From: an uncultured Draconibacterium sp.
GTDB taxonomy: Bacteria; Bacteroidota; Bacteroidia; Bacteroidales; Prolixibacteraceae
Assembly (NCBI RefSeq): GCF_963677575.1
Contig: NZ_OY782038.1
Span: 2,297,501 to 2,361,500, forward strand
Direction: 5' to 3'
Length of the DNA stretch: 64,000 nucleotides
Below, one piece after another: positions 36,277-45,233 of this stretch (within the stretch, counting starts at the first letter, position 1; each line of letters begins with the position of its first letter). A program made the position numbers and the translations under genes. The notes beneath the pieces are model-generated. The model was not told the DNA's origin, searched no databases, and worked only from the letters and a program-made list of their open reading frames with translations.

Positions 36277-37434
36277 CTAGTCGAGAAGTTGAGCCAACGC
36301 TTTGTCTAAAGCCGGCCCTCTAAGGTTTTTGGCAACAATTTTGCCTTCTTCGTTCAGCAAATAGTTAAACGGAATGCTTTGCACATTGTAAACAGCCGCA
36401 GCCATTTTGCTTCCTTCCATGTCGCCAACATTTATCCAGGTTAGTTTATCCTGGTCGATAGCATCCACCCACTCGGCACGATTTACATCTACACTTACCT
36501 GGTAAATTTCGAAACCTTTGCGTTTGTATTTATTGTATGCTTCAACCAACACCGGGTTTTGAATGCGCGAAGCACGGTCGACAGCCGCCCAAAACTGTAC
36601 CAAAACAACTTTGCCAAGTAACGACGACAGCGCAACCTCATTTCCATCAGGATCGGGTAAAAGAATATCAGGACTGTTTGAACCTTGCTCCTGAATAAAC
36701 TTGCGCATTTCCTCCGACTGTTCCTGACGCACAAACTGCAGCGCATTATTGTAAAGTGCCTGGACCTGTTCTGATTTTGGGTAAATCGAATTCAACGCCG
36801 AAGCAGCAGTTTTCATTACCTGCATATCGCTGACAATAAAATTGTTATCCAGTTTTTGATACAATGCCAAAACACTTGCCATTGAAAAAGGATTCTCGCG
36901 AACAAAGTTTGTAGAGAACTCTACTTGCTCCACAATGATCTTATCGTGTTCTTCAGCCCAGAGTGGTCGTGCATTATCATATTCCGGATTCCCGGCGTAC
37001 AAATTCTCCAACGATTTAATCGAGTCCAGTTTATGTCGGGTCTCTTTCAGTTTCGAATCCAACAGTTTTACCTGGTCCGATCCGGTCGATCCTTCAACAT
37101 TGTATTCACGATCGAAATTGGCAGCATCGGCTTCAACGGTTACTGTTTCTGCCGAGTCAACCAGCAGAGTGATAAAACTCTGATCGTTAAGTTTTAAAAG
37201 GTAAAATGTAGGAATTCCGGTCATTGCTGAAATTTCAAACTCACCTTTTTTATTGATTTTTGTTTCTGCTATCTTTTTTAGCGAATTGGTGTGCAATTCT
37301 TCCAAAACAATAGTTTGATCTTCGGCGTGCGTAATTTTACCACGGATTGTAAACTCCTTTTCTTTTTTACACCCCCCCAACACAAGCAGGGCGGCTACTA
37401 AAAAATATAAAACTCTGTACGTCATGTTTTTCAT
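36277..37434 (-). CDS. Thioredoxin-fold lipoprotein (DUF4369/TlpA-like) without CxxC
   Basis: A 385-residue protein. The start at 37434 gives MKNMTYRVLYFLVAALLVLG then GC, a lipobox with Cys22. An N-terminal beta domain like DUF4369 (about 30-130) precedes helical linkers and a TlpA/AhpC-type domain from about 255. At the place where TlpA proteins have WCxxC, this one reads QFWAAVDRASRIQNP, so both redox cysteines are missing. It is probably a periplasm-facing structural or binding protein, not a thiol oxidoreductase. Confidence 0.8.
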   Translation of the reverse strand: MKNMTYRVLYFLVAALLVLGGCKKEKEFTIRGKITHAEDQTIVLEELHTNSLKKIAETKINKKGEFEISAMTGIPTFYLLKLNDQSFITLLVDSAETVTVEADAANFDREYNVEGSTGSDQVKLLDSKLKETRHKLDSIKSLENLYAGNPEYDNARPLWAEEHDKIIVEQVEFSTNFVRENPFSMASVLALYQKLDNNFIVSDMQVMKTAASALNSIYPKSEQVQALYNNALQFVRQEQSEEMRKFIQEQGSNSPDILLPDPDGNEVALSSLLGKVVLVQFWAAVDRASRIQNPVLVEAYNKYKRKGFEIYQVSVDVNRAEWVDAIDQDKLTWINVGDMEGSKMAAAVYNVQSIPFNYLLNEEGKIVAKNLRGPALDKALAQLLD

Positions 37435-37778
37435 TCGATTAATATAATCTACCAAAAAGGTATTGTAGTAAACGTGCAAATTGGTTTTAAACTTAAGTTA
37501 TTTCCAAAGATGCCCATATCGTTATAAAGGGCGTAAAATTAACAATTTTGCATACATCGAAAATAGCAATCAAAGAAAATAACAATTTTTATCGTTTCAA
37601 TTAAATATAAAAGCGATTACAGAGGCATAAACAAAGCGACTGATTTTATTGGATTTTCTGCAAAATCGATAAAAAAGGCATTCCTCATCACATAATTTTA
37701 CCTCGATTCGACACAGCGACTTTAATAGCTTTAAAATTTTCAATAGGTTTGTAGCGCAAAACATTTTATACAAAACCA
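37435..37778. other. AT-rich divergent promoter region, lipoprotein gene and ribF
   Basis: This 344-nt region has no gene. TAGGTTTG (37744-37751) is a candidate -7 element for ribF with a weak TTTA near the -33 position. I see no hairpin or repeat worth reporting. Confidence 0.4.
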
Positions 37779-38714
37779 GTGAAGATCCATTATTCGCTCG
37801 ACGATTTTAATGCCATTAACCCGGTGGTAACCATCGGTACTTTCGATGGGCTGCACAAAGGGCACCAGTCGGTTATTGAAGAATTACAACAACTGGCCAA
37901 AGAAATTAATGGCGAAACGGTGATCTTTACATTTTACCCTCACCCCCGGGTTGTAACTTCGCCTGACGAAAAAAGCCTTCGTTTGCTGACTACCAAAGAG
38001 GAGAAAATTAAGTTGTTTAAAAAGTTTGGCGTCGATCATCTGATCATTTATCCTTTCAACAAAGAATTTGCAGAGCTTTCGTACACCGACTTTGTAAAAG
38101 ATATTTTGGTAAATAAAATAGGCACCCGTTGTTTGGTTGTGGGCTACGACCACCGCTTTGGCAAAAACCGCGAGGGCGGCTACGAATACCTGCTGGAATG
38201 TGCAGAAAAAAATAATTTTACGGTTAAAAAAACCGATGCACTGTCGGTTGAGGCCGAGAAAGTTAGTTCTACAAAAATCAGGGCAGCGCTGCAATCGGGC
38301 GACATAAAAAAGGCCAACCAGTACCTGGACTACGAATTTACCTTGCACGGAACCGTTGTAAAAGGCATGCAATTGGGCCGCAAACTGGGTTTCCCCACTG
38401 CAAATATTGAGGCATCTGACAAATATAAAATCATTCCGGGCTACGGCGTTTATGCTGTTTTAATTGAAATAGAAGACAAGCAGTATAAAGGAATGCTGAA
38501 TATTGGCACGCGCCCAACTTTTAACAACAATGCCGACAACCGAAGTATTGAAGTAAATATTTTTGACTTTTCGGGCGATATGTATGGCGACGATATCACG
38601 CTAATTTTTATCGACAAAATCAGGGAAGAGCAGAAATTCTCCGGTGTTGATGCGCTGGTTGAGCAACTAAAAACGGACAAAAAAGTAGCTGTCGAACTTC
38701 TCACCGACTACTAA
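37779..38714 (+). CDS. ribF: Bifunctional riboflavin kinase/FAD synthetase RibF
   Basis: Makes FMN and FAD from riboflavin. The 311-residue protein has the N-terminal FAD synthetase domain (VTIGTFDGLHKGHQ; FTFYPHPRVV; GYDHRFGKNREG) and the C-terminal riboflavin kinase domain (GMQLGRKLGFPTANIEA; GVYAV; MLNIGTRPTF; IEVNIFDF). The start is GTG at 37779. Its stop overlaps the convergent nuclease gene by 4 nt. Confidence 0.95.
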   Translation: MKIHYSLDDFNAINPVVTIGTFDGLHKGHQSVIEELQQLAKEINGETVIFTFYPHPRVVTSPDEKSLRLLTTKEEKIKLFKKFGVDHLIIYPFNKEFAELSYTDFVKDILVNKIGTRCLVVGYDHRFGKNREGGYEYLLECAEKNNFTVKKTDALSVEAEKVSSTKIRAALQSGDIKKANQYLDYEFTLHGTVVKGMQLGRKLGFPTANIEASDKYKIIPGYGVYAVLIEIEDKQYKGMLNIGTRPTFNNNADNRSIEVNIFDFSGDMYGDDITLIFIDKIREEQKFSGVDALVEQLKTDKKVAVELLTDY

Positions 38715-39775
38715 TCCTGTTTTAACAAACTGCAGCTTATTGGTAAATGATCAGACATTCGGTAATCGAGCGTTTCAAAATTGTACGACTCAAACCGGTC
38801 TCCATGCAAAATATAATCAATACGAAACGAAGGCAACTTCCCAATATAAGTGCGGCCTATTCCCTGCCCCGAATTAACAAAAGCATCGGTTAAACCATCG
38901 GCTAAAGTGTGGTACGAAAACGAAACCGGCGTATCGTTAAAATCGCCACAAACAATTACGTTGTGAGGCGACTGATCGATGTATTTACGAATTTCGCGTA
39001 CCTGCTCGGCACGCAATCGGAAAGCCTCCCTAAATTTCGCGCTCATTTCTTTCACCTCTTTAATGTCCTTCTCTTCACTAATTCCAGGCGACTCAATAAT
39101 TGAATATTTATCCGGATCAATGTGATACGATTGTAAATGAATATTGAAAATCCGAACCGTGTCCGAGTCGATTAAAACATCGGTATAAATGGTAATATTT
39201 CTGGAGTTTTCAAATCGAATTTCGCCCATATATAAAATCGGATAACGGGTCATGGTAACCGAACCGTAAGTAGTGCTCGAACGTGCAAACTGGTAGTGTT
39301 TTATCGATTCCAGATCTTGAACTGTTTGGGCAAGATTAAAAATGCTGTTCTTACGCAAACGGGCTTCCTGCAAACAAATAATATCAGCGTTTTGATCGGC
39401 TAAAAATGAAATGATTTTCGTTGCATTTTCTTTCTGAGTTCCGCTGGTGTCGGCCACAAAATGTTTTACGTTGTACGAAACAACCTTAATATCGGCCTCT
39501 TCGCTGCTTTTACCTTTTATCTGCATAAATCGTGTAAAGTAGCCCCAGCCAATTAACACCATCCCCACCGACAACAAGGTGTATCGCGGTTTAAATAAAA
39601 TCCAGAGCACAATAAACAGGAGATTGCCGCCCAGCAAAAACGGGTAGGCCATTCCGAATATCGACGGCAACCAATACTTATCGGGCGCGATGTACACAGA
39701 AAGGTAGGATGCGGCAAGGGCCAGTGCCAAAAGTATGTTGACAAAAAATAATATGTTACGGAGTGCTTTTCTCAA
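38711..39775 (-). CDS. Membrane-anchored endonuclease/exonuclease/phosphatase-family protein
   Basis: A 354-residue protein with about three N-terminal membrane helices (residues 5-85) and an EEP catalytic domain: VVSYNVKHF, ICLQEARL, VTMTRYPIL, VCGDFNDTPVSFSYHTL and SDHLPISC, which hold the metal ligand and His/Asp catalytic residues. The active domain would face the periplasm or cytoplasm depending on topology. The most upstream start is TTG at 39775. Substrate (nucleic acid, sphingolipid or inositide) is unknown. Confidence 0.85.
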   Translation of the reverse strand: MRKALRNILFFVNILLALALAASYLSVYIAPDKYWLPSIFGMAYPFLLGGNLLFIVLWILFKPRYTLLSVGMVLIGWGYFTRFMQIKGKSSEEADIKVVSYNVKHFVADTSGTQKENATKIISFLADQNADIICLQEARLRKNSIFNLAQTVQDLESIKHYQFARSSTTYGSVTMTRYPILYMGEIRFENSRNITIYTDVLIDSDTVRIFNIHLQSYHIDPDKYSIIESPGISEEKDIKEVKEMSAKFREAFRLRAEQVREIRKYIDQSPHNVIVCGDFNDTPVSFSYHTLADGLTDAFVNSGQGIGRTYIGKLPSFRIDYILHGDRFESYNFETLDYRMSDHLPISCSLLKQD

Positions 39776-39858
39776 AATGTTGATTTAGTTGTCTGCAAAA
39801 TAAAAAATCGTTTGCAATAATGAACGCAAAATATTCATTTTCATGATGCAGAAACTGT

Positions 39859-40698
39859 TTATTTTTGACATCGGAGCATGCGGTTTTTATTATTCAAATC
39901 ACGACGCAATTCTATCGACTTAAATCCCAATTGCTTAACAAGCGCCACCATTTCGTCTCCTAAATTTTCGTTGATCTCAAAAAACAGGTAGCCACTTTCG
40001 TTTAATTGTTTCGCTGCAAACTGCGCAATGGTACGGTAAAAAATCAGTGGATCGCTATCGCTCACAAACAAAGCCAGCTCGGGTTCGTGCTCCAACACAT
40101 TGGCTTCCATCTGCTTCTTTTCGCGTTCCATCACATATGGAGGATTGCTTACAATCACGTCAAACTGCGGCCACGAAAGTTCCTGCCAATTTAAAATATC
40201 TGCGTGTTCAAAAGCAACTTCCAGCTTATTCTTTTGCGCATTTTCGGTTGCGAGCGATAATGCAGTTTCCGATACGTCAACAGCCATTACCACGGTAGTG
40301 GGCAATTCATTTTTTAAAGCCAGAGGAATACAACCACTTCCGGTGCCAATATCCAGGATTTTTGCAGACGCCGGAATTTCCGTTTTACATATCCACTCCA
40401 CCAACTCTTCGGTTTCAGGCCGCGGAATTAAAACTCCCGGTTTCACCTTCAATTGTAACCCGTAAAATTCGGCAACACCCAAAATATACTGAATGGGTTC
40501 GTGTGTTTTAAGTCGCTGAACAATGCTTTTTATCCGATCTGATTCATAGTTTTCCAACACCCGGTCTTTTTCCAGAATCATTTGCGTATACGACAATCCC
40601 AACACGCTATTCATTATCATTTGTATAAATCCTGAAATTTCGGTTTCGGGATAAAACGGCGCCAATTCTGCCCGGATGTATTGAATAGTTTTCTGCAT
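39859..40698 (-). CDS. prmC: Peptide chain release factor N5-glutamine methyltransferase PrmC
   Basis: Methylates the GGQ glutamine of release factors. The 279-residue protein (start MQKTIQYIRAELAPFY at 40698) has the N-terminal helical domain, SAM motif ILDIGTGSGCIPLALK and catalytic NPPYVMEREK. The start region is only 40 bp from divergent ribD. Confidence 0.93.
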   Translation of the reverse strand: MQKTIQYIRAELAPFYPETEISGFIQMIMNSVLGLSYTQMILEKDRVLENYESDRIKSIVQRLKTHEPIQYILGVAEFYGLQLKVKPGVLIPRPETEELVEWICKTEIPASAKILDIGTGSGCIPLALKNELPTTVVMAVDVSETALSLATENAQKNKLEVAFEHADILNWQELSWPQFDVIVSNPPYVMEREKKQMEANVLEHEPELALFVSDSDPLIFYRTIAQFAAKQLNESGYLFFEINENLGDEMVALVKQLGFKSIELRRDLNNKNRMLRCQK

Positions 40699-40738
40699 TG
40701 TGTACTTTTGTTGCTGCAAATTTAGTCTTTCCTTGAAA

Positions 40739-41788
40739 ATGACAACCGAAAAAAAATATATGGCTCGTTGTATCGAGCTGGCCCGCATGGGTGCCGGACA
40801 TGTTTCGCCAAACCCGATGGTTGGGTGCGTTATTGTTCATTCCGACCGGATTATAGGCGAAGGATTTCACCAGAAACACGGACAGGCACATGCCGAAGTA
40901 AACGCCATAAACTCGGTTACCGACGCCGGGAAGCTGAAAGAAAGCACCATTTACGTTTCTTTAGAACCCTGTGCACATTACGGCCTAACGCCTCCTTGTT
41001 CCGATCTGATCATTCAGAAACAAATTCCGCGTGTGGTAATTGGCAGTATCGACCCGTTTGCAAAAGTGGCCGGTAAAGGAATTGAACGACTAAAGAATGC
41101 CGGAATTGAAGTAAAAACAGGTATTCTGAGAAAAGAATGCGACGAGCTGAACCGACGCTTCTTTACTTTTCACCAAAAACAACGGCCTTACATTTTGCTG
41201 AAATGGGCACAAACCTCTGATGGGTTTATTGATAAAGACCGAAGTGCTGAAGACTACGGAGAGCCAACGTGGATTACCGGACCGCGCGCATTGTTGCGGG
41301 TTCATCAAATGAGGGCCGAAGAAGATGCAATTATGGTGGGTACCAACACCGCCGAAAAAGATAATCCATCGCTAACCGTGCGACTAATAAAAGGGAAAAA
41401 CCCATTGCGGATTGTGCTGGACCGCCAGTTGCGTTTGGATAAAAAGCTGAACCTGTTCGACAATTCTACCGAAACAATTGTTTTTAACGGGCTTGAAAAT
41501 CACAGCTACAAAAACACTGAATTCATTAAAATTGATTTCACCGATCAACTTCTTCCACAGATTCTGGAAGTGCTTCATCAAAAAAATGTGCTTTCGTTAA
41601 TAGTTGAAGGAGGACAGCAATTGCTCTCTACTTTTATCAATGCCGGGCTGTGGGACGAAGCTCATGTTTACACCGGACATACCTGTTTTGGCAATGGTAT
41701 AAAAGCACCTACATTGCCGGCAAATACAGGGCAAGCTGAATCGACAGGGAAAGACAAGTTGGTAATTTACCGAAATACAGACAGTTAG
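40739..41788 (+). CDS. ribD: Bifunctional riboflavin deaminase/reductase RibD
   Basis: Catalyses deamination and reduction of the pyrimidine intermediate of riboflavin synthesis. The 349-residue protein (start MTTEKKYMARCIELARMG) has the zinc deaminase motifs HAEVNAI and EPCAHYGLTPPC and the reductase domain (ILLKWAQTSDGFI; LIVEGGQQLLSTFI). It is divergent from prmC and separate from other rib genes except ribF 2 kb away. Confidence 0.94.
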   Translation: MTTEKKYMARCIELARMGAGHVSPNPMVGCVIVHSDRIIGEGFHQKHGQAHAEVNAINSVTDAGKLKESTIYVSLEPCAHYGLTPPCSDLIIQKQIPRVVIGSIDPFAKVAGKGIERLKNAGIEVKTGILRKECDELNRRFFTFHQKQRPYILLKWAQTSDGFIDKDRSAEDYGEPTWITGPRALLRVHQMRAEEDAIMVGTNTAEKDNPSLTVRLIKGKNPLRIVLDRQLRLDKKLNLFDNSTETIVFNGLENHSYKNTEFIKIDFTDQLLPQILEVLHQKNVLSLIVEGGQQLLSTFINAGLWDEAHVYTGHTCFGNGIKAPTLPANTGQAESTGKDKLVIYRNTDS

Positions 41789-41849
41789 AATCACTTGAAA
41801 TTGAGGCAGATTACAATTATAAGGCGACACTAAAAATGTAGTAATTTAC

Positions 41850-41889
41850 TGCCTGCCGGCGTCCTTCATTTTTGTCTTACCACAAAAAG
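41850..41889 (+). repeat. 39-nt dispersed repeat, head of the element found at 58442
   Basis: The segment beginning TGCCTGCCGGCG and ending near ACAAAAA matches 58442-58480 at 37 of 39 positions. Only the head is shared; the following sequence differs, so this looks like a truncated copy. It lies in the ribD-DUF6146 gap. Confidence 0.75.
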
Positions 41890-41993
41890 TAAAATCGGCC
41901 CGATAGGGCAAAAGCCAGTTTCTTCTGCTTGAACAGAATACTGGTAGGATGAATCATTTCATTTGATTCTTTGTAGGAATCACATGAATCCCA

Positions 41994-42425
41994 CTACTTA
42001 AACGTTACGTGCGGGCCTCCGGGAATAATCTTCTTTTTCAGAACATTTTCCACATACATAAAGTAGTAAAACAGTTTGTGGTTCATTTCAAAACCGTAAT
42101 CTTCAGCAGGGTCATAACCAACAACAGGTTCAAAATTCCAGTATGGCGATGGTGAAGCGCATTTTGCATTCCACGCACTTACATATTGTCGGTTCCAGGT
42201 TTCGTAATACGATTTCGACCGATAGCTGGCCGGTGTATTTTGCCGCTGATACCAAATATCGAAATTCGCATTAAATGTCTCCACATCATACTCTACACTG
42301 TCCTTTCCTGTTACTTCCACACTTGTATTCTGGCTTTCAGCAACTTGTTTTGTACCCGAACAGGCATACAAAAACATGGCTCCCCCAACGAATATCCACA
42401 GTAATATGTATTTTGTTTTTCTCAT
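41994..42425 (-). CDS. Small lipoprotein, DUF6146-like
   Basis: A 143-residue lipoprotein with signal MRKTKYILLWIFVGGAMFLY then AC (Cys22). The mature part is rich in Tyr and Trp (FDIWYQRQNTPASYRSKSYY; ETWNRQYVSAW). It resembles a Bacteroidota family of unknown function, which I take to be DUF6146 from memory. No catalytic motif is visible. It is convergent with ribD and divergent from the cardiolipin synthase gene. Confidence 0.75.
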   Translation of the reverse strand: MRKTKYILLWIFVGGAMFLYACSGTKQVAESQNTSVEVTGKDSVEYDVETFNANFDIWYQRQNTPASYRSKSYYETWNRQYVSAWNAKCASPSPYWNFEPVVGYDPAEDYGFEMNHKLFYYFMYVENVLKKKIIPGGPHVTFK

Positions 42426-42509
42426 CGCTACCTTTAACTACGAAAATGAGACAAATATTGTTTTTACTCAAATTAATTTTCGAAATTTACCAGTACAAAT
42501 AAACAAAAT

Positions 42510-43961
42510 ATGTTTGATTGGAGTCAATTCTGGAACTGGTTTTACCTGATTTTTCTTATTACTGCAATTCCGGTTGCTCTGATGATCATTTTAGAAAAAA
42601 GATCGCCATTTAAAACCGCCGCCTGGATTCTAGTCCTGATTCTGATCCCCATTTTTGGAATGATTTTTTACCTCGTTTTCGGACAGGAATACCGCAAAAG
42701 AAAAATGTTTTCGAGGCGCGGCATAAAAAGCCTGAAAGCATTGCGGCAAATGAGTGCCGAACAACTAAAGAATATCGAACAAAACAAGCTTATTTCGCAG
42801 GCCGGACTACACAGCCTGGCACCACTAATTAGGTTATTGCTGAATAATTCCGACTCGTTACTAACTACCGGAAACACACTCCATTTGCTGAAAGACGGGC
42901 AACATACCTTTGATAAAATTATTGAAGCAATTGAAAAAGCGAGACACCACATCCACATGGAGTATTACATTTTTGCGAATGATAAAATTGGCAATAAACT
43001 GAAAGATCTGCTCATAAAAAAACGGCAGGAAGGTGTTGAGGTGCGTATTATTGTCGACGATGTGGGCAGCTGGGGACTGACACGGAAATTTTTCCGTGAT
43101 TTGCAGGCCAACGACATCGAAATATATCCTTTTATGGAAGTTCGTTTTCCGCGCTTTACCTCGCGGGTAAATTACCGCAACCACCGAAAGATAATTGTTA
43201 TTGACGGGAAAATGGGCTTTATTGGCGGCATAAACATTGCCGACCGTTACATTGAAGGGATGAAAGAACTGGGCCACTGGCGCGACACACACCTGCAAAT
43301 TGGTGGCGATGCTGCTACCACCCTGCAAGTGATTTTTGCTGCCGACTGGTATTTTATTACCAAACAAAATCTTTACGGATATAAATATTTCCCTCCCCTT
43401 TCCGATGCTCCGGGCGCTCCGGTACAGGTTTCGGCAAGTGGACCCGATTACAGCTGGAAAAGTATTGAACAAGCCTTTTTTGCTGCCATTACTTCAGCAC
43501 GAAAAAGAATTTACATTGTTACACCTTACCTAATGCCGCCACCGGAATTAAAGGAAGCACTAAGAACTGCAGCACTCAGCCAGGTTGATGTGCGCATTAT
43601 TATACCAGAAAAATCGGATGCCTCGCTCTCGAAATGGTGCTCGTTTTCGTATGTAGAAGAATTGCTGGAAGCCGGCGTTCGCATTTTTCTTTATCAGAAA
43701 GGTTTTATTCATAGTAAATACCTGTTGGTTGACGATTCTATTTCGAGTATAGGAACCAGTAATTTCGACTTCCGTAGCTTCGAAACCAATTTTGAAGCCA
43801 ATGCTTTTATCTACCAAAAAGAATTCACCAAAGAGCTGGAGCAACACTTTTTATCCGATTTGCAGCAAAGCCGCGAAGTAAAATACAGAGAGTGGCGCAA
43901 ACGGTCTCTTCTTGATAAAATACGCGAATCGCTGGCGCATATTATTAGTCCGATGTTTTGA
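42510..43961 (+). CDS. cls: Cardiolipin synthase (phospholipase D family)
   Basis: A 483-residue membrane enzyme that makes cardiolipin from phosphatidylglycerol. Two N-terminal membrane helices (about 8-65) precede two HKD motifs: NHRKIIVIDGKMGFIGGIN and IHSKYLLVDDSISSIGTSNF. Length and order match ClsA-type enzymes. The gene stands alone. Confidence 0.92.
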   Translation: MFDWSQFWNWFYLIFLITAIPVALMIILEKRSPFKTAAWILVLILIPIFGMIFYLVFGQEYRKRKMFSRRGIKSLKALRQMSAEQLKNIEQNKLISQAGLHSLAPLIRLLLNNSDSLLTTGNTLHLLKDGQHTFDKIIEAIEKARHHIHMEYYIFANDKIGNKLKDLLIKKRQEGVEVRIIVDDVGSWGLTRKFFRDLQANDIEIYPFMEVRFPRFTSRVNYRNHRKIIVIDGKMGFIGGINIADRYIEGMKELGHWRDTHLQIGGDAATTLQVIFAADWYFITKQNLYGYKYFPPLSDAPGAPVQVSASGPDYSWKSIEQAFFAAITSARKRIYIVTPYLMPPPELKEALRTAALSQVDVRIIIPEKSDASLSKWCSFSYVEELLEAGVRIFLYQKGFIHSKYLLVDDSISSIGTSNFDFRSFETNFEANAFIYQKEFTKELEQHFLSDLQQSREVKYREWRKRSLLDKIRESLAHIISPMF

Positions 43962-44000
43962 TTCTGGATAGTTGAAAATTGATTATTGGATATTCGACAA

Positions 44001-44028
44001 TGTCATTCTGAGCCCAGCGAAGAATCTG
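44001..44028. repeat. Half-element of a GTCATTCTGAG-type intergenic repeat
   Basis: TGTCATTCTGAGCCCAGCGA followed by AGAATCT resembles one arm of palindromic elements common in Bacteroidota; the complementary arm is not found nearby. Noted as a degenerate copy. Confidence 0.45.
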
Positions 44029-44050
44029 TTACAGCAGAGAACAACTTCCC

Positions 44051-44262
44051 GCAAAATTGCACAGCTATTTTTTTGTGCAAAAGTTGCCCGTTGCAAAATT
44101 GCGGGAGCTTATCCGACGCAAAAAGTTACCAGCCGCAGAATTGCAGGGGCAAATCTTTTGCAAAAGTTTAGCTCTCGCTGAATTGCAGGGGCAAATCCTA
44201 CGCGTCGGGTTGGCTCTCGCTGAGTTGCGGCTGGCAATTCTACGGAAAAAGTTGTTAGCCGC
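44051..44262. repeat. 42-bp imperfect tandem repeat, five copies
   Basis: Five successive 42-nt units share a core like GAATTGCnGGnGC followed by AAAAGTT and CTCGC/GCCGC ends; adjacent units 3 and 4 are the most alike. The period is 14 codons and plus-strand frames stay open through it, giving a Leu/Ala-rich 14-residue repeat (LALAELQGQIL-like). The frame later runs antisense to the DUF6261 gene, so I do not call a protein. Confidence 0.7.
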
Positions 44263-44304
44263 AGATTTACTAGAACCTATATTTCAGCGCTTTACGGTTT
44301 TTTA

Positions 44305-44345
44305 CAAAAAAAAGACCTTCAAGGTTTTAAAAACCTTGAAGGTCT
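44305..44345 (-). terminator. Terminator of the DUF6261 gene
   Basis: AGACCTTCAAGGTTTT and AAAACCTTGAAGGTCT form perfect 16-bp arms around one base, followed on the minus strand by eight T. It lies 36 nt after the stop codon. Confidence 0.88.
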
Positions 44346-44380
44346 GTATGCAACTGAAAACTGATTACTGCGACTCCCTG

Positions 44381-45058
44381 CTATACCGTGCGGTCGATCA
44401 GTTCTTTTATTTTAGGGAGCACTGCCCCAAGCGCTTTGTCGTTGGTCATGCGGTAGTAGCCCGGAAGGATTTCGAGCAGGTCTTTTATGGCTTGTTCCAA
44501 ATCGCCGCGTACCGCCGTCATCGAACTAATTTGTTCCATTTCGGTATTATGCTCCAGTTGTTCCTGCCGCATAGTATCAAATTCAATTTGCGAAGTGTTG
44601 AGCAAATCAACATATTCAGTCATGCCTAACAGGGCCACACGCGCAGCCTGTTTTCCGGTAAGTTCCTTTAACAGGGTTTTCATCAATGCCGACTGTTCAT
44701 CGTAGCTCTCGCGGTTAAGGTTCCAGCCCACTTTGGCAATTACCTTTTCCAGCTCTACGGCAGCTTCCTGTTTTTCTGCATCGGGGTGCAACAAATAGGC
44801 CTGTGTAATGTATTTTACTCCGCGAAACACGTTATCGCGTTTTAAATCGGCAACACCCAGGGCTTCGGTTTGTTGCTGTGCCACCTGCTTGGCAATGGCA
44901 CTTGCCGAAGTTTCGACACATACCACCAGGGCATGTTTAAACGGATCGTAAATAACAGAAATTGTTTCGCCCAATGGTTCGAGCAGGGCATCGAGGCTTT
45001 GTGCAAACGACAGTAATTCGGCATTCGTTAGCCCCGAAAGGTTAAAAGTTAAAATCAT
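44381..45058 (-). CDS. DUF6261-like protein of unknown function
   Basis: A 225-residue soluble, mostly helical protein (MILTFNLSGLTNAELLSFAQ; GKQAARVALLGMTEYVDLL). Similar proteins are frequent in Bacteroidota and I assign DUF6261 from memory. There is no signal peptide, membrane helix or catalytic motif. It has its own terminator and is followed by the tandem-repeat region. Confidence 0.72.
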   Translation of the reverse strand: MILTFNLSGLTNAELLSFAQSLDALLEPLGETISVIYDPFKHALVVCVETSASAIAKQVAQQQTEALGVADLKRDNVFRGVKYITQAYLLHPDAEKQEAAVELEKVIAKVGWNLNRESYDEQSALMKTLLKELTGKQAARVALLGMTEYVDLLNTSQIEFDTMRQEQLEHNTEMEQISSMTAVRGDLEQAIKDLLEILPGYYRMTNDKALGAVLPKIKELIDRTV

Positions 45059-45137
45059 AATTTATTGGTTTTTATATGAGTATTTGTGGGCGTGCTTTGG
45101 GCAGCCCGGTTAATTGTTTTTGTGTTTCGAGAAACGA

Positions 45138-45152
45138 GACCTTGAAGGTCTG
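45138..45152. repeat. Short palindrome related to the DUF6261 terminator
   Basis: AGACCTTGAAGGTCT repeats the outer 7 bp of the terminator at 44313-44345, so the DUF6261 gene is bracketed by related palindromes. Confidence 0.5.
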
Positions 45153-45177
45153 GAAACTGTTAACTGAGACTGTAAAC

Positions 45178-45233
45178 TTTACCCTGTGAAATAAATCAAA
45201 GATTTAGTGCTTCGCACAATTTCACAGGGTAAA
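45178..45233 (-). terminator. Inverted repeat downstream of the metalloprotease pseudogene
   Basis: TTTACCCTGTGAAAT (45178-45192) and ATTTCACAGGGTAAA (45219-45233) are perfect 15-bp arms around a 26-nt loop, directly abutting the stop codon. It may terminate transcription although no strong U-tract follows. Confidence 0.6.

Noticed and set aside
40700..40738. Upstream extension of ribD, and similar extensions of modA, nifB, pyrC, prmC
   Set aside because: The extensions add Cys-rich or non-homologous residues, overlap neighbouring starts or lack binding sites; internal ATGs match family N-termini.
44051..44262. Possible CRISPR array
   Set aside because: Units are contiguous 42-mers without constant repeats alternating with unique spacers, and no cas genes are near.
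44057..44629. A 190-codon plus-strand frame covering the tandem repeat
   Set aside because: Its second half is antisense to the DUF6261 gene and no start signal or family resemblance supports it; the repeat itself is reported.
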